DNA from: Xenoacremonium recifei
Taxonomy: Eukaryota > Ascomycota > Sordariomycetes > Hypocreales > Nectriaceae
DNA: 64,000 nucleotides
Direction of reading: 5' to 3'
Assembly: GCA_012184525.1 (NCBI GenBank)
Contig: WOFQ01000036.1
Span: 248,001 to 312,000, forward strand
Shown here: positions 10,113-22,068 of the stretch, piece after piece
Position numbering within the stretch: position 1 is the stretch's first letter
Layout of the letters: the number at the start of each line of letters is the position of its first letter
Position numbers and translations under genes: made by a program
The notes under the pieces: generated by a model
What the model was told of the DNA's origin: nothing
The model's input: the letters and a program-made list of their open reading frames with translations, nothing else
Databases searched by the model: none

Positions 10113-11251
10113 AAGATTTCGCTGCTCCTTTGGGTATTGGGTCCCTCACGAACGCTATAACCACCCGGGACCCCATGACGACGTCGAATATGGCAAGCTA
10201 CGAGCCCGGGAAATGGAACTGGAACTTGGGGCAACGAACCATGATCGCTATGGAATTGTGTTTGTTTTGAGCACGGTGGAGTTATTCAACGTAGGACCCG
10301 GTCATTTGATGCTGGCCGCTCCGTTGCTCGGGGGTAGAACCGTCGATAACGCATCGTCGGCGGTGTCCTGAAAACGCCCGGCCCGGACTACATGTATGAT
10401 TGAGGTTAGGCGTTACCAATTAATTGAGATGTTTACCTTTCTTGAGATTCAGAGTCGGTTGTTTGCGTGATTGTGGTCTTGAAAGGTTAGCACTGGCTGA
10501 ACCGTCCACGTCTAACGGTCCAAAGCTCATCCACGAAGCGACTCGTACAGCCTCAGCCTTGGATCAGCTTCCCGTGGACGTGGCATCTCACAAAGACATC
10601 CAATCATAAAGGTACTTATAAATGGTGAAACCGTTCGGATACCGGATGGGCTTCCCTTTAAAAGTGGAACTTATGTAAGGGAGACGGGCACCGTTCTGGA
10701 GCTTCCCGCCTTTCTCAAGAGCTATCCCTCGGATGTGGATGCTGCTGTTGACGTCGTTTGGCAGTGGGCTCAGAATTTGGTAGCTTGGAGGAGCCTTGGG
10801 TGGGTTATTGACGGATAATGCTTGGCGACTCGAATCTCAAGTCGCGCCTCCGTGAAACTGCCTTGGTTGCTAACCAGACCATCAAGGCTTGCCAATCTCG
10901 GACCTGAATTGGTGGCTGAGGTATGGCTTGAGCGACTGACTCTATGAAACAAAGGGGAAACACTTGGTTGCCCCAGGTTGTCGAGTCTTGGGAGCATTTA
11001 TACTTTGAAAAGCGTCAACAAAGACCGGAACATGTGTCTTAGAAGCGGCCAGGTCTATCGAAAGCTACCTAATTTTCTTAGCAGCCGTTCATTGCCGTCG
11101 TTTTATGCATGGCCTCGCCGTGTTAACCGTAGTTATTAAAATGACACCGGCGATGATAGTCAAGTCACAAGCGTGCATCCAGAATCCTCGGGTGGTAGTT
11201 GGAGTCGGTGATAATTGGGCAAATTAGCTGATCGACAGCAGCAGCAGCAGG
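10113..11251. other. Intergenic with a short unexplained open frame
   Basis: No complete gene is seen. A plus-strand frame without a good ATG runs through about 10560-10818 and reads as ordinary globular protein (for example VLINGETVRIPDGLPF and SYPSDVDAAVDVVWQW) before a stop. I do not recognise the family. It may be a decayed gene fragment or chance. Confidence 0.35.
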
Positions 11252-11751
11252 ATGGCCCCTCGTCGGCAAGTCACCTTCCGTCCTGGCGATTTTTCGATTT
11301 TTAATGCTACGTCGGGAAACATCTTGCAGAACCAAGAACCTGGTCCGTCGTGGCGGCCGACAGAGGATGAGGTAAGACTCGCAAAATACTCTGTAGGGTC
11401 AGCTTCGGAAACTTTCAGATAAAGATCTTATTAGTTGGAGTGAAAGTAAGGTTTGATCGTCTGACCAACTCCATACCAATAGCTAGGGCTGCGTTGTCAG
11501 CAACATCACCGTCGCTGACACATTCTAAGTGGCATCAGGGCACTGGTATGAGCACATCAATCCCTGTGCCGATTCCTTGCCTCACGCCGCAGCCGCAACT
11601 GCATTACGTGTCGCACCAGGACGAGAATGGCGACTGCCGAGCGTCCTTTCTCGAAGTTGGCTATGAATGCGGAGAAGAAGGCAAGGGGACAATAAACATG
11701 TGCCTTGGTGGGGAATCCGGGGGTCGAGACCTCGGGAGAGTTTCGTCATGA
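11252..11751 (+). pseudogene. Truncated P-loop GTPase-like gene start
   Basis: An ATG at 11252 opens 40 codons ending PSWRPTEDE, then a plausible 47-bp intron (11372-11418, GTAAGA...TTTCAG) joins in frame to IKILLVGV. That is the hydrophobic strand that normally leads into a GxxGxGKS Walker A loop in fungal AIG1/G-domain proteins. The loop never comes: the next residues are KVRFDRL, and no Walker A, DxxG or NKxD follows before the stop at 11751. I read this as a gene that lost its GTPase core, or a short derived ORF. Transcription is unknown. Confidence 0.4.
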
Positions 11752-12007
11752 TGGACGAGTGAGGGGAGGGGAGGGTGGCCTCGATCTGACAGGGCTTAAG
11801 GCTTGTCTCTGCTTCTTTGATCCGATAGGAAGCTCTGGCAGTGGAGGGTGGGTGACACGGGATCTTTGGGACTTTGAAAAGGTGGCTGACTTGGTTGATA
11901 GGATATGCGGACGGGAGCTCCTGTAAGTGAGGCTGGGCTAATATAAGACAACATCCTCCCCCTCTTCTAGCCTCAGCGGTGACACATTGTCAACTATCTC
12001 TACCACA

Positions 12008-13805
12008 ATGATGAGCATCGCTAAAGAATTCTTTTATCTGTGGGTTACGCTCATCACAGCGTGTTACGTTGTCAGCCTCGTAGCTTGGCGCATCACGCTG
12101 CTATACACGACTGATCAACCGAAGCTCCTCGCCTCACTCACACCCTTCACCGACCTTCCGCTATGGACCTTCTTGATTGCTGTCCCGCTGCTCTTGATTG
12201 CTCGCAAGAAGTACACCTACCTCCATAAGATGCGCATCAACAAGTGCCAACCTGCCCCGAACTACCCCCATCGCGATCCCATCGGCCTCGACTGGATCGT
12301 CTCAATGAAACGCGCCCTCCAATCGTACAGCGTCCCTCAAGTCTGGGATGGACTCTTCCGCGACATCGGTAGCACGTTCTGGGTTCACACTACTGGCGAC
12401 TGGCTCGTGATGACGAACGAGCCAGAGAACGTCAAGGCCCTTCTAGCAACCAAGTTCGAAACCTGGCCGATCTTGGGCATCCGGCAAAAGCTCATCATCC
12501 TGGCAATTGGGCCTCGCGGCATCTTCGCGGTGAATGGAGAGGACTGGCACACGGCCAGGAATTTGATTCGACCGAGTTTTGTAAGAAACCAGATCGCTGA
12601 CCTAGAGTGTACGGATCGCCATGTCGAGAACTTCCTCAAGAAGCTTCCTCGCGATGGAACGAAAGTAGATTTACAAGAATTGCTCTACATGTTCACCATG
12701 GATGTGTCCACTGACTTCATGTGAGACAAATTACCCTCGCAGCATGCACTGTGCGCAAGGAAATGGCTGCTAACTGCTGGTAACTAGGTTCGGTCACTCG
12801 ACCAACTCTCTCGTCGAACCAACTGAAGAAGCAATGGAGTTCACCAAGTCCTTCGACTACGCCCTTTTAACAGCCGCTTCTCGCTCCCGCCTGGGCTGGA
12901 TTGCTTTGCTCCTCCCAGACAAGAAACTGGACCGCGCAGCCGAGACTTGCCAACGCTTCGTTGACAAGTTTGTGGAAGAGGCACAGTCCCAAGAGAAGAT
13001 AAAGGAGCGACCGTACGTCTTCATGAATGAAATGATAGCCGCGGGAGCACCGCAGGATTACATCCGGGATCAGCTGCTGTCAATGATTCTTGGTGGCCGC
13101 GACACTAGTGCCAGTACCTTGAGCAGTCTCTTTTGGGTGTTGGCGAGGCGGGAGGACGTGTACAAGAAGATGCGGGAAGAGGTTGCCGAACTGGGCGGCC
13201 GGCGTCCCTCCTGGGAAGACCTGAAGGGCCTCAAATATTTGAACATGGTTTTGAAAGAGAGTAAGCAGTCTTACAAGAGACCGCTCTGACCAGTTACTTG
13301 GCTGACTGAATCCAGCTCTTCGACTTTGGGCTCCCGTCACGAGCAACGCACGGGTAGCAATCACCGACACTATCCTCCCCAAGGGCGGCGGCCCAGACGG
13401 ACAGTCCCCCCTCTTCATCCCCAAAGGCACAAACTGCCGCTGGTCGCTGTACAGTCTCCATCGGCGCAAGGACATCTTTGGCGAGGACGCAGACGAGTTC
13501 CGTCCTGAGCGGTGGGAAACACTGCGTACAACGTAAGGAAACGCCCAAGCCCATCTCCCTCCCGTTCCCGCCGTCGCTAACCCGTTCCCGTTCCCGCGAA
13601 TAGGTGGGAATACCTCCCGTTCAGCGGCGGGCCTCGCATTTGCATTGGCCAGCAGTTCGCCTTGACACAGATGTCGTATCTGGTGACGCGGGTGCTGCAA
13701 ACGTTCGCGAGCATCGCCGCGGCCGACGACGGCCCAATGCTCCAGCAAGTGGGCACGACATCGAAGCTGGTTGGCGGCTGCTGGGTCACGCTGACGGAGG
13801 TGTAG
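12008..13805 (+). CDS. Cytochrome P450, CYP52-like clade
   Basis: This is a membrane-bound haem monooxygenase of 534 aa. Exons are 12008-12720, 12788-13260, 13316-13532 and 13604-13805; introns are 67, 55 and 71 bp. An N-terminal anchor region contains two hydrophobic stretches (about 8-30 and 47-65). The I-helix oxygen motif appears as GGRDTS (about 338), ExxR as ETLR (about 396), FRPERW as the PERF-type motif, and the haem loop FSGGPRICIG with ligand Cys 481. Overall layout resembles CYP52 and related families that hydroxylate the terminal carbon of alkanes and fatty acids. That substrate is inferred, not shown. The chosen start is the first ATG of the frame (a second follows at once). It stands alone, with no P450 reductase or biosynthetic partner nearby. 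Confidence 0.88.
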
Positions 13806-14373
13806 ATTGGCGCTGCGGAGGAGGCGTTGCACTGTCCGTGGCGAGCGCATGGGTGATGTTTTGGTGTGTCGCACGGGGGTGGTGATGCTCAGCGTCGGGG
13901 GCTGCGAGACACGATGGGCTCGAGGGAGGGCGATTGACCAGTAGAACAGAGAGTAGACGTGTTCTTAGCGACTCTCGAAGAATTCACATGCTGTCCAAGG
14001 CGACGCTGCATCGCGAGTCTGCTTGTGTGCTGCCCCGGCCTCGATCGAAGCCCTGGAATCGCGCTGTTTGTCTCCCGTTCAACAGCCGTTTCGTGCAACA
14101 TGGTGCCCAGACTGGACATAGCGGACGGCTCTCAGCAGCGGTTGACCGCTTGGTTAAATGAGGAGACGGGATGTTCGCTGGCATTGAGGGGGGTTTGCTC
14201 CTATTGATGATACTTGGTACCTTGTTTCTCAACGAGTATTTCATCCCGTCTCACCTCACCTTTTTTTCTTGTCTCTCCCACTCTCTTCACTCACGCAAGC
14301 CTCTTCCATCTCAGACCTACCAGCTCATCATCTTTGAACACAGTCAGACATATCGTCATCGCCTTTTGAGACA
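13806..14373. other. Intergenic, pyrimidine-rich leader near its end
   Basis: No gene is seen. CT-rich sequence at about 14240-14320, ahead of the ATG at 14374, fits a fungal promoter or 5' untranslated region of the next gene. Confidence 0.5.
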
Positions 14374-14851
14374 ATGACTGCCGTTCAGTATCGTGACGAG
14401 GCCGAGACGGCCAGCCCTACCCCTTCGTATGTCCCTGAGTCCCACAACATCCACAAGATGCAAGGCCTGGAGATTGGCATCATAGTCGGAGTCTGTCTCT
14501 TCCTGTCCTTCGTGCTGTTCATAATCTTCTACATTCGTCACATTGAACACCAGCGCAAGAAAGACGAGATAGCTGCGGCTCTTCGTCGCGCTGAAGAAGC
14601 CCAGAACCCCGTCATCCAGGGCCCCAGTGCTGAGATCGCTCGCCGGCATGGTGACGCGAACATCGAGGTCATAGAGAGCTTCGATGTCACTCGCCACATC
14701 ATGGAGCTGTGCCGCGATGAGGACAGAGTCAACCGTGAGTCCAGTCTCGACGTCTGACCAAACATCGAGTAGTTCGAGCGCTGACAACCAGACAGATAGT
14801 TCTACCTCGGCCTTTGGTGGCCCCCTTCGATCGAAGTTCGCCCGCAAGTGA
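14374..14851 (+). CDS. Small single-pass membrane protein of unknown function
   Basis: I do not recognise this gene. One clear transmembrane helix (about residues 33-54, IGIIVGVCLFLSFVLFIIFY) follows a 30-residue Pro/Ser-rich head. The tail is charged and probably helical (RRAEEA repeats). Two C-termini are possible. Spliced with a strong GTGAGT donor (intron 14735-14795), the protein is 138 aa ending SKFARK. With the intron kept, a stop at 14757 gives 127 aa. I prefer the spliced form because the donor, CTGAC branch and CAG acceptor are good. The layout resembles fungal signal-anchor proteins, but no function can be assigned. Confidence 0.65.
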
Positions 14852-15431
14852 GGCGGCGTATTCGACTTACTTCTCGCTTGACAACGCAGTTCGATTGGTG
14901 CTGCAACTGGATTGCGACAATGAATGGGCGTCTCAATAAGTGCGGGTTTCGATAAGAATTGGGGCGTCAATGAGCTGTGTGATGTACGGGGGACGTGGTT
15001 GACATTTGCTGATGATCCTTTTTCATTCGATTCTATTGTTTTCTTAGGCCCAAATATTCGTCCGCTTGGAGGACAGGGCGATATGGGAATTTATGTGAAA
15101 TCTGGGCTGAATAGTTTCTTGCGATCGCGACTTGGCGGAGGTCTGAGGTCGGAGACTGGAGTCAAATCAAGTAGGACAAAACCAAACACGTGTTTCGGTC
15201 CACAACAAAGTGCAGCTTCGTGATCCAGGGGTAGAGCTCGAAATGTCGATAGCGCCGTGGTTTCTGGACTTTTTCGAACGGTTCACCTGTTCACTGCAGG
15301 CGAGTGGTGACCTGGACGTGTTCAGGGCGGCACGTGATCACCCGTCATGGGGGCTCCACCCTTGGGAACTGCCTTAGAGCTTCTCTCCTTCCTTTGTGTC
15401 GCGACAACCTTGAACCTCCCCCGAACAACAT
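14852..15431. other. Intergenic, no gene seen
   Basis: This is probably the 3' flank of the small membrane protein and the promoter of the RS/RRM gene. No coding signal is seen. Confidence 0.5.
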
Positions 15432-16529
15432 ATGTCAAAGCCCAGTGCAATGGAGTCGCCATCGCCCGCTCGCGACCGCTATCGGTCGAGGACGCGCTCG
15501 CTGACTCCTCGTTCGGCTTACTCCCGCTCTCCAGTGCGTCGCCGACGCTACGACTCTCAGTCGCGATCGCGATCGCGAACCCGCTCGCCCTCTCGTTCGC
15601 CCACGCCCAACCGTCGAAACGGCCGATACAGAAGTCGGAGCCGCTCCCGCAGCTACAGCCCGGAGCGCGGCCGGGAACGCGACCGTCCTCGTGACTATGA
15701 TCGTGATTTTAGACCTCCAATCGAGAGCACGCCTCCTCCAAGAACTACAAAGGTCGGCGCATTCATGCCCGCATAGCCTAAGAGGTCGCAGGGAACTAAT
15801 GCTAGGTGCAGATCGTCGTCGAGCGCTTGTCCAAGAATATCAACGAAGACCATCTTTACGAGATTTTTGGCCAGTTCGGACAAATCAAGGACCTTGACGT
15901 CCCAATCAATCGGACATGTGAGTTGTCTGATGGTTGGCACCCCTCACATATGGCAGTCCCACTAACGTATGGGCTGGGCAGATGGAACCAACCGGGGCAC
16001 CGCCTATATCCTCTATCACCACGAAGCTGATGCCGAGAGAGCAATCGCGTACATGCATGAGGGCCAGTTGGACGGGTCAGTCATCAACGTCTCGATTGTG
16101 CTGCCCCCGCGCAAGCTCTCCCCTGCTCCGCCATTGGCCCGCCGAGGCGCCAATATTGACCCTCGCGTCCCCTTCATGGGTCCTCGTGGAGGAATCCTGA
16201 ATGCGCCCACAGGTCCTGCATCTCAGACTGGTGGACCTCGCCGCCGAATGTCGCCCGCGAGCCGCTATGGACCAAGATCAGATGTTTACCGACCTGGATC
16301 CCACTCCCCCTCACGGTCACCAGGCGGCCCTCCTCCTCCCTCTCGCGGAGGAGGTGGGCGGAGGTATCGGAGCCCTTCCCGCCGTTCTTATTCGCCAAGA
16401 TCTCCATCTCCGGACCCCGGCAACCGACGGCGAGATAATAGACGAAGGAGCCCAAGCAGAAGCAGCTACGACAGCTACGAGGACCGGCGACGTTCCCGTT
16501 CCCGTAGTTATGGATACGGAAACCGCTGA
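15432..16529 (+). CDS. RS/RRM splicing factor, RNPS1-like
   Basis: This is a 324-aa RNA-binding protein resembling RNPS1, a peripheral exon-junction-complex and splicing-activator protein. Exons are 15432-15752, 15812-15917 and 15982-16529. An Arg/Ser-rich N-terminus (residues 1-107) is followed by one RRM (about 108-190, IVVERLSKNI and TAYILY as the two RNP-type strands) and a C-terminal Gly/Pro and RS-rich region ending in RRSRSRSYGYG. Intron 2 has a standard GTGAGT donor. Intron 1 starts with the weak GTCGGC; if retained it adds seven codons and a stop just before the RRM. The splice choice is supported by exact rejoining of the first RRM strand. Confidence 0.87.
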
Positions 16530-19500
16530 AAGGATGAGCTAAGGAATACGACGGGCTGGTTTAATGATGGATGTTACATGCTCTGGGAGTTCATAGGCGT
16601 CAAAGGAAAACGAGACATCGGGTTACATGGAAAGATGTACCCTAACCCATTCACGAGGGAGGTTGTGTTCTCGTTCCACCTCTCAAACGGCCACTAGCTA
16701 ACGGCTTGCTAGATTAGGCAGGGGTCAATCGGATAAAGACATTGCGGGGATTTTTGATGAATTGCCCTGGCTCAATTGTGGTCGCTTTGTGTTGGTCCCT
16801 GTTAGTTCTTGTGGTGTTATCGGAGCCTAATTATTTCGTGACGTATCTTGCTTGCGAGCTGGTTGTTTGATCGGGCTGGGCGAGATTTGCTCTCGCATTG
16901 ACATGGCCATATGAATGACTCGAGGTATCCTTGTTCTTCATCTGAAGAGATCGTTTTGCGGTGCCCCCTCTCACCCTCGATCCGCCAGAACGATCCTCCT
17001 AAGGATATCCCCCTGGTCAAAGTTGCACCCCCTTACGCCGCTCAGCTGCATTAGTCTCTCCTTGACCTCAAGCCAACGCAAGCTACTGCTTCGTGAGCCC
17101 CTCTTCGCTTTGTCGCCTGTTCACCCTTTCGGGCGAGGGTACGTGGGTTGAACGATAGCTCGGCATGGTCTGGACTTGGACTGCAGCTTACGCGCAGCCG
17201 AAGCTCCTGGAGCTCCGGCCTCCCACCATCTCGCCACGGGCCGCCCGAGCAGAGATCGAACCATGGCAGCTAGCTATTCATCAGACGTCAGAAGTGTCCT
17301 CCGCCTCGAAGTTCCCAGTTGCATGGGCCCAGCTTCCCCTCCGCGGGGTCAATCAACCATAGGGCTGACATCACGGCCACCCACTCCGCAATGCCACGAC
17401 TCAGTGCTTGCAGGTGTGTCTTAGATCATGACAAATGTTCGACCCTGGCTGATGCATGTCTAGAATAGGTCACCATCTCGCCGACAGGCGATTCGGTCCC
17501 GGTCCTCATGCTTACAGTACCCGAGCCGGGGTCTAATGTCAAAGGAAGCTTGTTCAAGGCCGTCAGCCAGCCTCATTCGGTCGGATGCATTGGGGATCGT
17601 TTGAGGAAGACCGGCGTGAGGCACAGGATGGACTACCTGCCTTGTTTGCTTGCTTGGATGAGTGATGCCACGTCTCCGTTGTTACGTTGGACATGGCCTA
17701 GGACAACGCAGCACAACCAACAGATGCTACGCTCGCGGGCAGTGCGCGCGACTGAGCCTGTCCCACGATTGTTTTACACTCATGAACGCTGTACCCAGCA
17801 ATGGTACCTCCTCTACACTATTAAGAGACCCATCAGCATGGTAGCCAATAGCGGGTTTTAAAGGCAATCAAGAAGAGGCCGCATTTCTGGCCTCCGGACG
17901 GCCAGTGCATGAGAGCCCCTGAAGTGGTTGCTTCCCGAGAACCTGTCAAGCATCAGCCAGTGAATTGCAGATACAACCTCGGTGGACGCTCGGCTTTCCC
18001 AAGCAGCGAGCTTGACGGTTGTTCCCTGTTTGTGCATGGTACGACAAAATCACCTGTGTGGTGCATCAACCTCGCATTGCTCGAGCCAGTCTCGTGATAC
18101 TATCTCTGGCCAACCCTGAGCACGGCCTGCCCCCCCAGCAGGCTCTGAACATGATGACGGACGGCCGTTGATTCAAGCAATGCGCCGGGTAGCTGGCCAT
18201 CCCAGGATGTGTTGGTGGGCAGTCCCCCACACCACCATCTCGAGCTTCACAGACCAGGCATTCCAGGGTTCAGCACCCAGTCATCATAATGCAGCTTACA
18301 GCCCCGGCCTCAGGACACCCATCTCGTTACGAAGTACGTCACTGAATGCTCTGCGTCACACCGAGGAGTTCAGATTCCACAAATGTGCCTGCGTAACCAC
18401 TGGGGGCTGTTCCGTGACATCGCAACCGGAGAGAAGGAGACACAATGGCCGTTGAGCCTCAACGTCCACAACGTGAGTGCGGGATGGCCCCCTCCTTTCC
18501 CACTTCGCGTTGCTCCTCTCCCCCCCTCCACCATCTTCCCGAGCCCAGCTCTTACGTAGAGGAGGGGACGGGACTGAGTAAGATGGCCCTCCCGCCCCTA
18601 ATGTGCAAAGGGATCACATGGGCGGATCGTCTGCCACGTTCCAGAAGCCACGCCATCGGATTCGACTGCTCACCCTGGCTCAAGGCCGGATAGCTTGATT
18701 CTACGGGCTTGTGTGGGAGGGCGTAGCAACGCTACACCGGGCTTGTGATGGAGGGGAGGGGAAGGGAAGGGGGCACGGGAGAGGCCGCGGATACACGGGT
18801 CAGCTTGATTCCCAGCATCTTAGTCCCCTTTTCGACTGTCGTGGCATCGTCGCAGCATGCACGACGCCGATGTGAGCCTCACCCGCGCGTGCCATCTTGG
18901 GCTTCGACCGAGGGGCCGCTCCTTGGCCAGCGAGAAGCGAGCGAGCGACGCATATATCTAGACGCTCTGGTCCTCGTCGATCTCCAACTCCCACCACGTC
19001 TCGATCAAGAACTCCTCATCAAGGGTCCAAACACCACCACCCGCCGCCGCTACTACCCGAACTGGCCCTCTGCTATCATGGTCCCAAAGATAAGCCGCCC
19101 TCCGAACCTATCTCTGCCTTGTCCCTTGGGGCCTTGCGAGCCTGATCCTCCGCCAACTCCACCAGGAGGCCCTCGCGTGCCGCCTCCCCAGCCTTCTCCG
19201 CCACCAACTCCCCCTCACACTGCGATTACCTTTGGCGCCGCCGCTGCTGCTGCCATGCCCTGTATTGCTGTTGAACCGCTCTCTCTCGCGGCCTCGGGCT
19301 CTGCCTGACGCTGCCAACCCCTGCCCCCTCCCCTCCCCAGAGCGCATTGACTTTCTCACTCGCGGGGCGATCCCATAGATCCCGAGCGGCGGACCTTTTG
19401 ATCCTGGCAAGTTGGCAGCACAGGACGTTTTGGCGATCACGCCAGGATCAAGAGGGGTTAAGGGCGGGCAGACGACCCCCCCTGCAAACAAGGGCCCTTG

Positions 19501-20725
19501 GGAGGGGAGGGGAGGGGAGAGTGTCGAGGCTGGGGCGGGCTTCGAGGGGTCGGTGAAGGAGCAGTGACGGACGAACATCGACGATGGGATCATCCTTGTA
19601 CCGAGTTTCTTTTGTTCGCTTGTGTTTTTCCTGGCAACGGACGAGGTCCCCGAGATTGAAGCGAACGGACGGCGAGGATTTAGACGATATTACGGCCGAC
19701 GATAACGCTGAGGGCAGCAGGCATTGCATGGGCGGGCGCGAGGAGGGATTCGTTCGTTATTCATTATTTCCGTCACTGGGCTATAAGGGAACGCATACGG
19801 GGGCTATTGGCTGGGGACTGCACTAGAAAGGATGCCTATCACAGAGCCAATATCTTGCTTTCTCGAGGATGGTTTCCCATCAGCCGAGGTCAACCGTGAG
19901 CATGATGCTTATTAGAGCCCCTGCCACTACACTCCCCCCTCGCCCGTCAGAAACGCGCGAGAAGACGATGCGACGCATAAGGAGATCCTTGGGACACGAA
20001 GGAGCATGCCCTCGTGCTTCCTTCATCGGTTTCCATGGTTGTCTGCCGCACCCCAACGCACAGCCTGGTCGCTTTCGCGGCGCTGACAGCCCCCAATGGA
20101 CTGATCGATGCAACTCGGCGAAAGTAGCAGCCTCTCATTTGGCATCCCCCCCCTTGGACGAAATTATCCTCATCTTCCGGTCCGGCCAATGGCAGACGAA
20201 GACGACCCGGACAGGTCTGCGTCACGTGGAACACGTTGCGTCGTAGTGTCACCAGCGTAACCCTGCCTCCTCGACCGGCGAGTTGAGTCTCTGTACAAGT
20301 ACAAGCGCGGCCGTGTGTTTCGAAGCGAAAGGTCGCAGTGATCCTGCTCCTCTGTCCGCCATGGAAGCTTCCGGAACCAGGAGCGTCGTGTAAGGCGTGC
20401 GTGCGTGCCCACTCATCACGCCGGCAAAGTGCACATGTCTCAGACGGGGGACGGCCATTCGAAGGCACTGGATGGCATAGCCGAGTCACAGCCGGCACTC
20501 CACTGCGCGATACGGGAAACTCGGGCGTGTTTCTTTGAGGACGAGCTGGATTACGGGACTGCTCTAGTGATACGAATCTATGCTGGCTAAATCATGCACG
20601 CCGACAACGCCTTGGCTCGGACAACTAAAGACAAAGGGATGCCCACCTACACACCCACAGGGACGGGGATAGGCGGTGCTAGGGTATATACAGAAACAAA
20701 CGCCAGTTGGCCTTCCCCCATCCAT
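16530..20725. other. 4.2-kb region without a recognisable gene
   Basis: The region lies between the RS/RRM gene and the 3' end of the FAS1 gene. It is GC-rich with pyrimidine-rich runs (about 18500-18540, 19020-19260). Open frames up to 187 codons (18745-19308) are low-complexity Pro/Arg and overlap frames on the other strand. I could not build any splice-consistent protein with known motifs. A long non-coding transcript or regulatory region is possible. Confidence 0.45.
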
Positions 20726-22068
20726 CTACAGCAACACCATTCCAGCTCCGAGCCCCATCATGCCCAGCGCTATCCCCCCCATGTGAGCCGTCGGCTTAGC
20801 CGCAGCCAGACCCTGGCTCGGCCTGGACGAAAACGTCGTTGTCGACGTGGCCGTCGCGGTGCTCTCCATGGTCGAGTTGTCCGCGAAAGCCGTCGTGGTG
20901 ACCGGACAAGACACGGTGCACGGGATATCGGTGGTGAATGCAACGTCGCTGACGGTGCTGAGGGCGAAGACTGGGGGCTGGGTAGGGATCTCAGGGTTGG
21001 GCACCACAAGGGTGTCGTCCGGGTTGAGCACGTCGGAGATGATGTGCATGATGCCGTTGGCCAGGAGGATGTCGGGCTGGACGATCTGCGCCGCGTTGAT
21101 GTACATGTTGTTGGCGTCCTGGCGGACAAGGACCGACTCGGGCCCGGTGCCAGCCGCGTCGGGGTTCAGCGTGGGCAGCCACGTGCCGTTGGTGAGGTCG
21201 GATGAGACCAGGACTTGGTTGGCCACGACGTGGTAGGCCATGACGCGGGAGAGCTGCTCGACCGTCATGTTGGTGAGGGTGCCGGCGATGGGCTCGATGG
21301 CGGAGTTCTTGGGCGCGAAGATGGTGATGTTCTCGCGGTTTGCGAGCTGGGGCATGATGCCGCCGGCGTAGAGACCGCCCAGGAAGGATGTCAGCTGGAA
21401 GGCTTCTGCAGTCTCGCGGAGACGGGCTGGTGGGATGAGCAGGTTGTCGACCATCTGGATGAGGCCGCCCTGGAACGGGATGTCCTTCTCAATGACGGTG
21501 CAGCGAGTGCCAAGACTGGTAGTAAATACGACCACGTCTTCGGGCTGCTTGACAACAAGGATGTTCTGGCCTGAGGTGACATTGGTGTAATTGGTGTTGA
21601 CCAGGAGCGTTGGCTTCACATAGGTCGGCCCAGACTCGATGGCTTCTGTGGCAACTGTGCCCTGGAGAATCATGTACTGGAGCAGAGGCACAGTGGTTGT
21701 CTTGTTGGTGGGATCCCAAACGTGGTTCAAAGAGGTGTAAGGGATGTTTTTGAACGCCGCATCTGAGGGGGCGACGATCTATGTCTCTTTAGCAGGTCGA
21801 TCACCGGTACAGTCTGGTCGATGCAACTTACAGTTACGCCGCTGTAATTTGGAAGCTGGAGCAGGATATCTGGGTATTTCTGAGCCAGAGTCAGTGGAAA
21901 ATGAAATATCCTGGCCTATAATACGGAGCATACCTTGATCAGATTGTAATAAGTGGTGAGATTCTTGTGGTTCGCCAGGACAGTGCCGAGATCCTGCGGC
22001 TCTTCGTCCGCCGCAGTTGCGACGGCGATGAAGCTCGCAAGGCTAACGAGCAGCCTAGAGAGCAGCAT
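20726..22068 (-). CDS. FAS1 (fasciclin) domain cell-surface protein
   Basis: This is a 411-aa secreted adhesion-type protein. Exons are 22068-21934, 21879-21832 and 21778-20726, with introns of 54 and 53 bp, both in phase 0. A signal peptide covers about residues 1-20. Two FAS1 domains follow. Diagnostic stretches are IVAPSDAAF in the first and ITIFAPKNSAI, MAYHVV and NGIMHIISDVLNP in the second. A Ser/Thr-rich stalk and a hydrophobic C-terminus (GGIALGMMGLGAGMVLL) fit a GPI-anchor signal. FAS1 proteins act in cell adhesion; fungal ones lie in the wall or on the membrane. The two small 5' exons are needed to supply the signal peptide. Confidence 0.9.

Noticed and set aside
11236..11250. CAG trinucleotide repeat
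   Set aside because: Only about five units; lies in the leader of the truncated GTPase-like frame.
15560..15580. CGCGAT tandem words in the RNPS1-like gene
   Set aside because: Explained by Arg/Ser codons of the RS domain.
18745..19308. 187-codon plus-strand frame rich in Pro and Arg
   Set aside because: Low complexity, mirrored by a 161-codon frame on the other strand; no domain.
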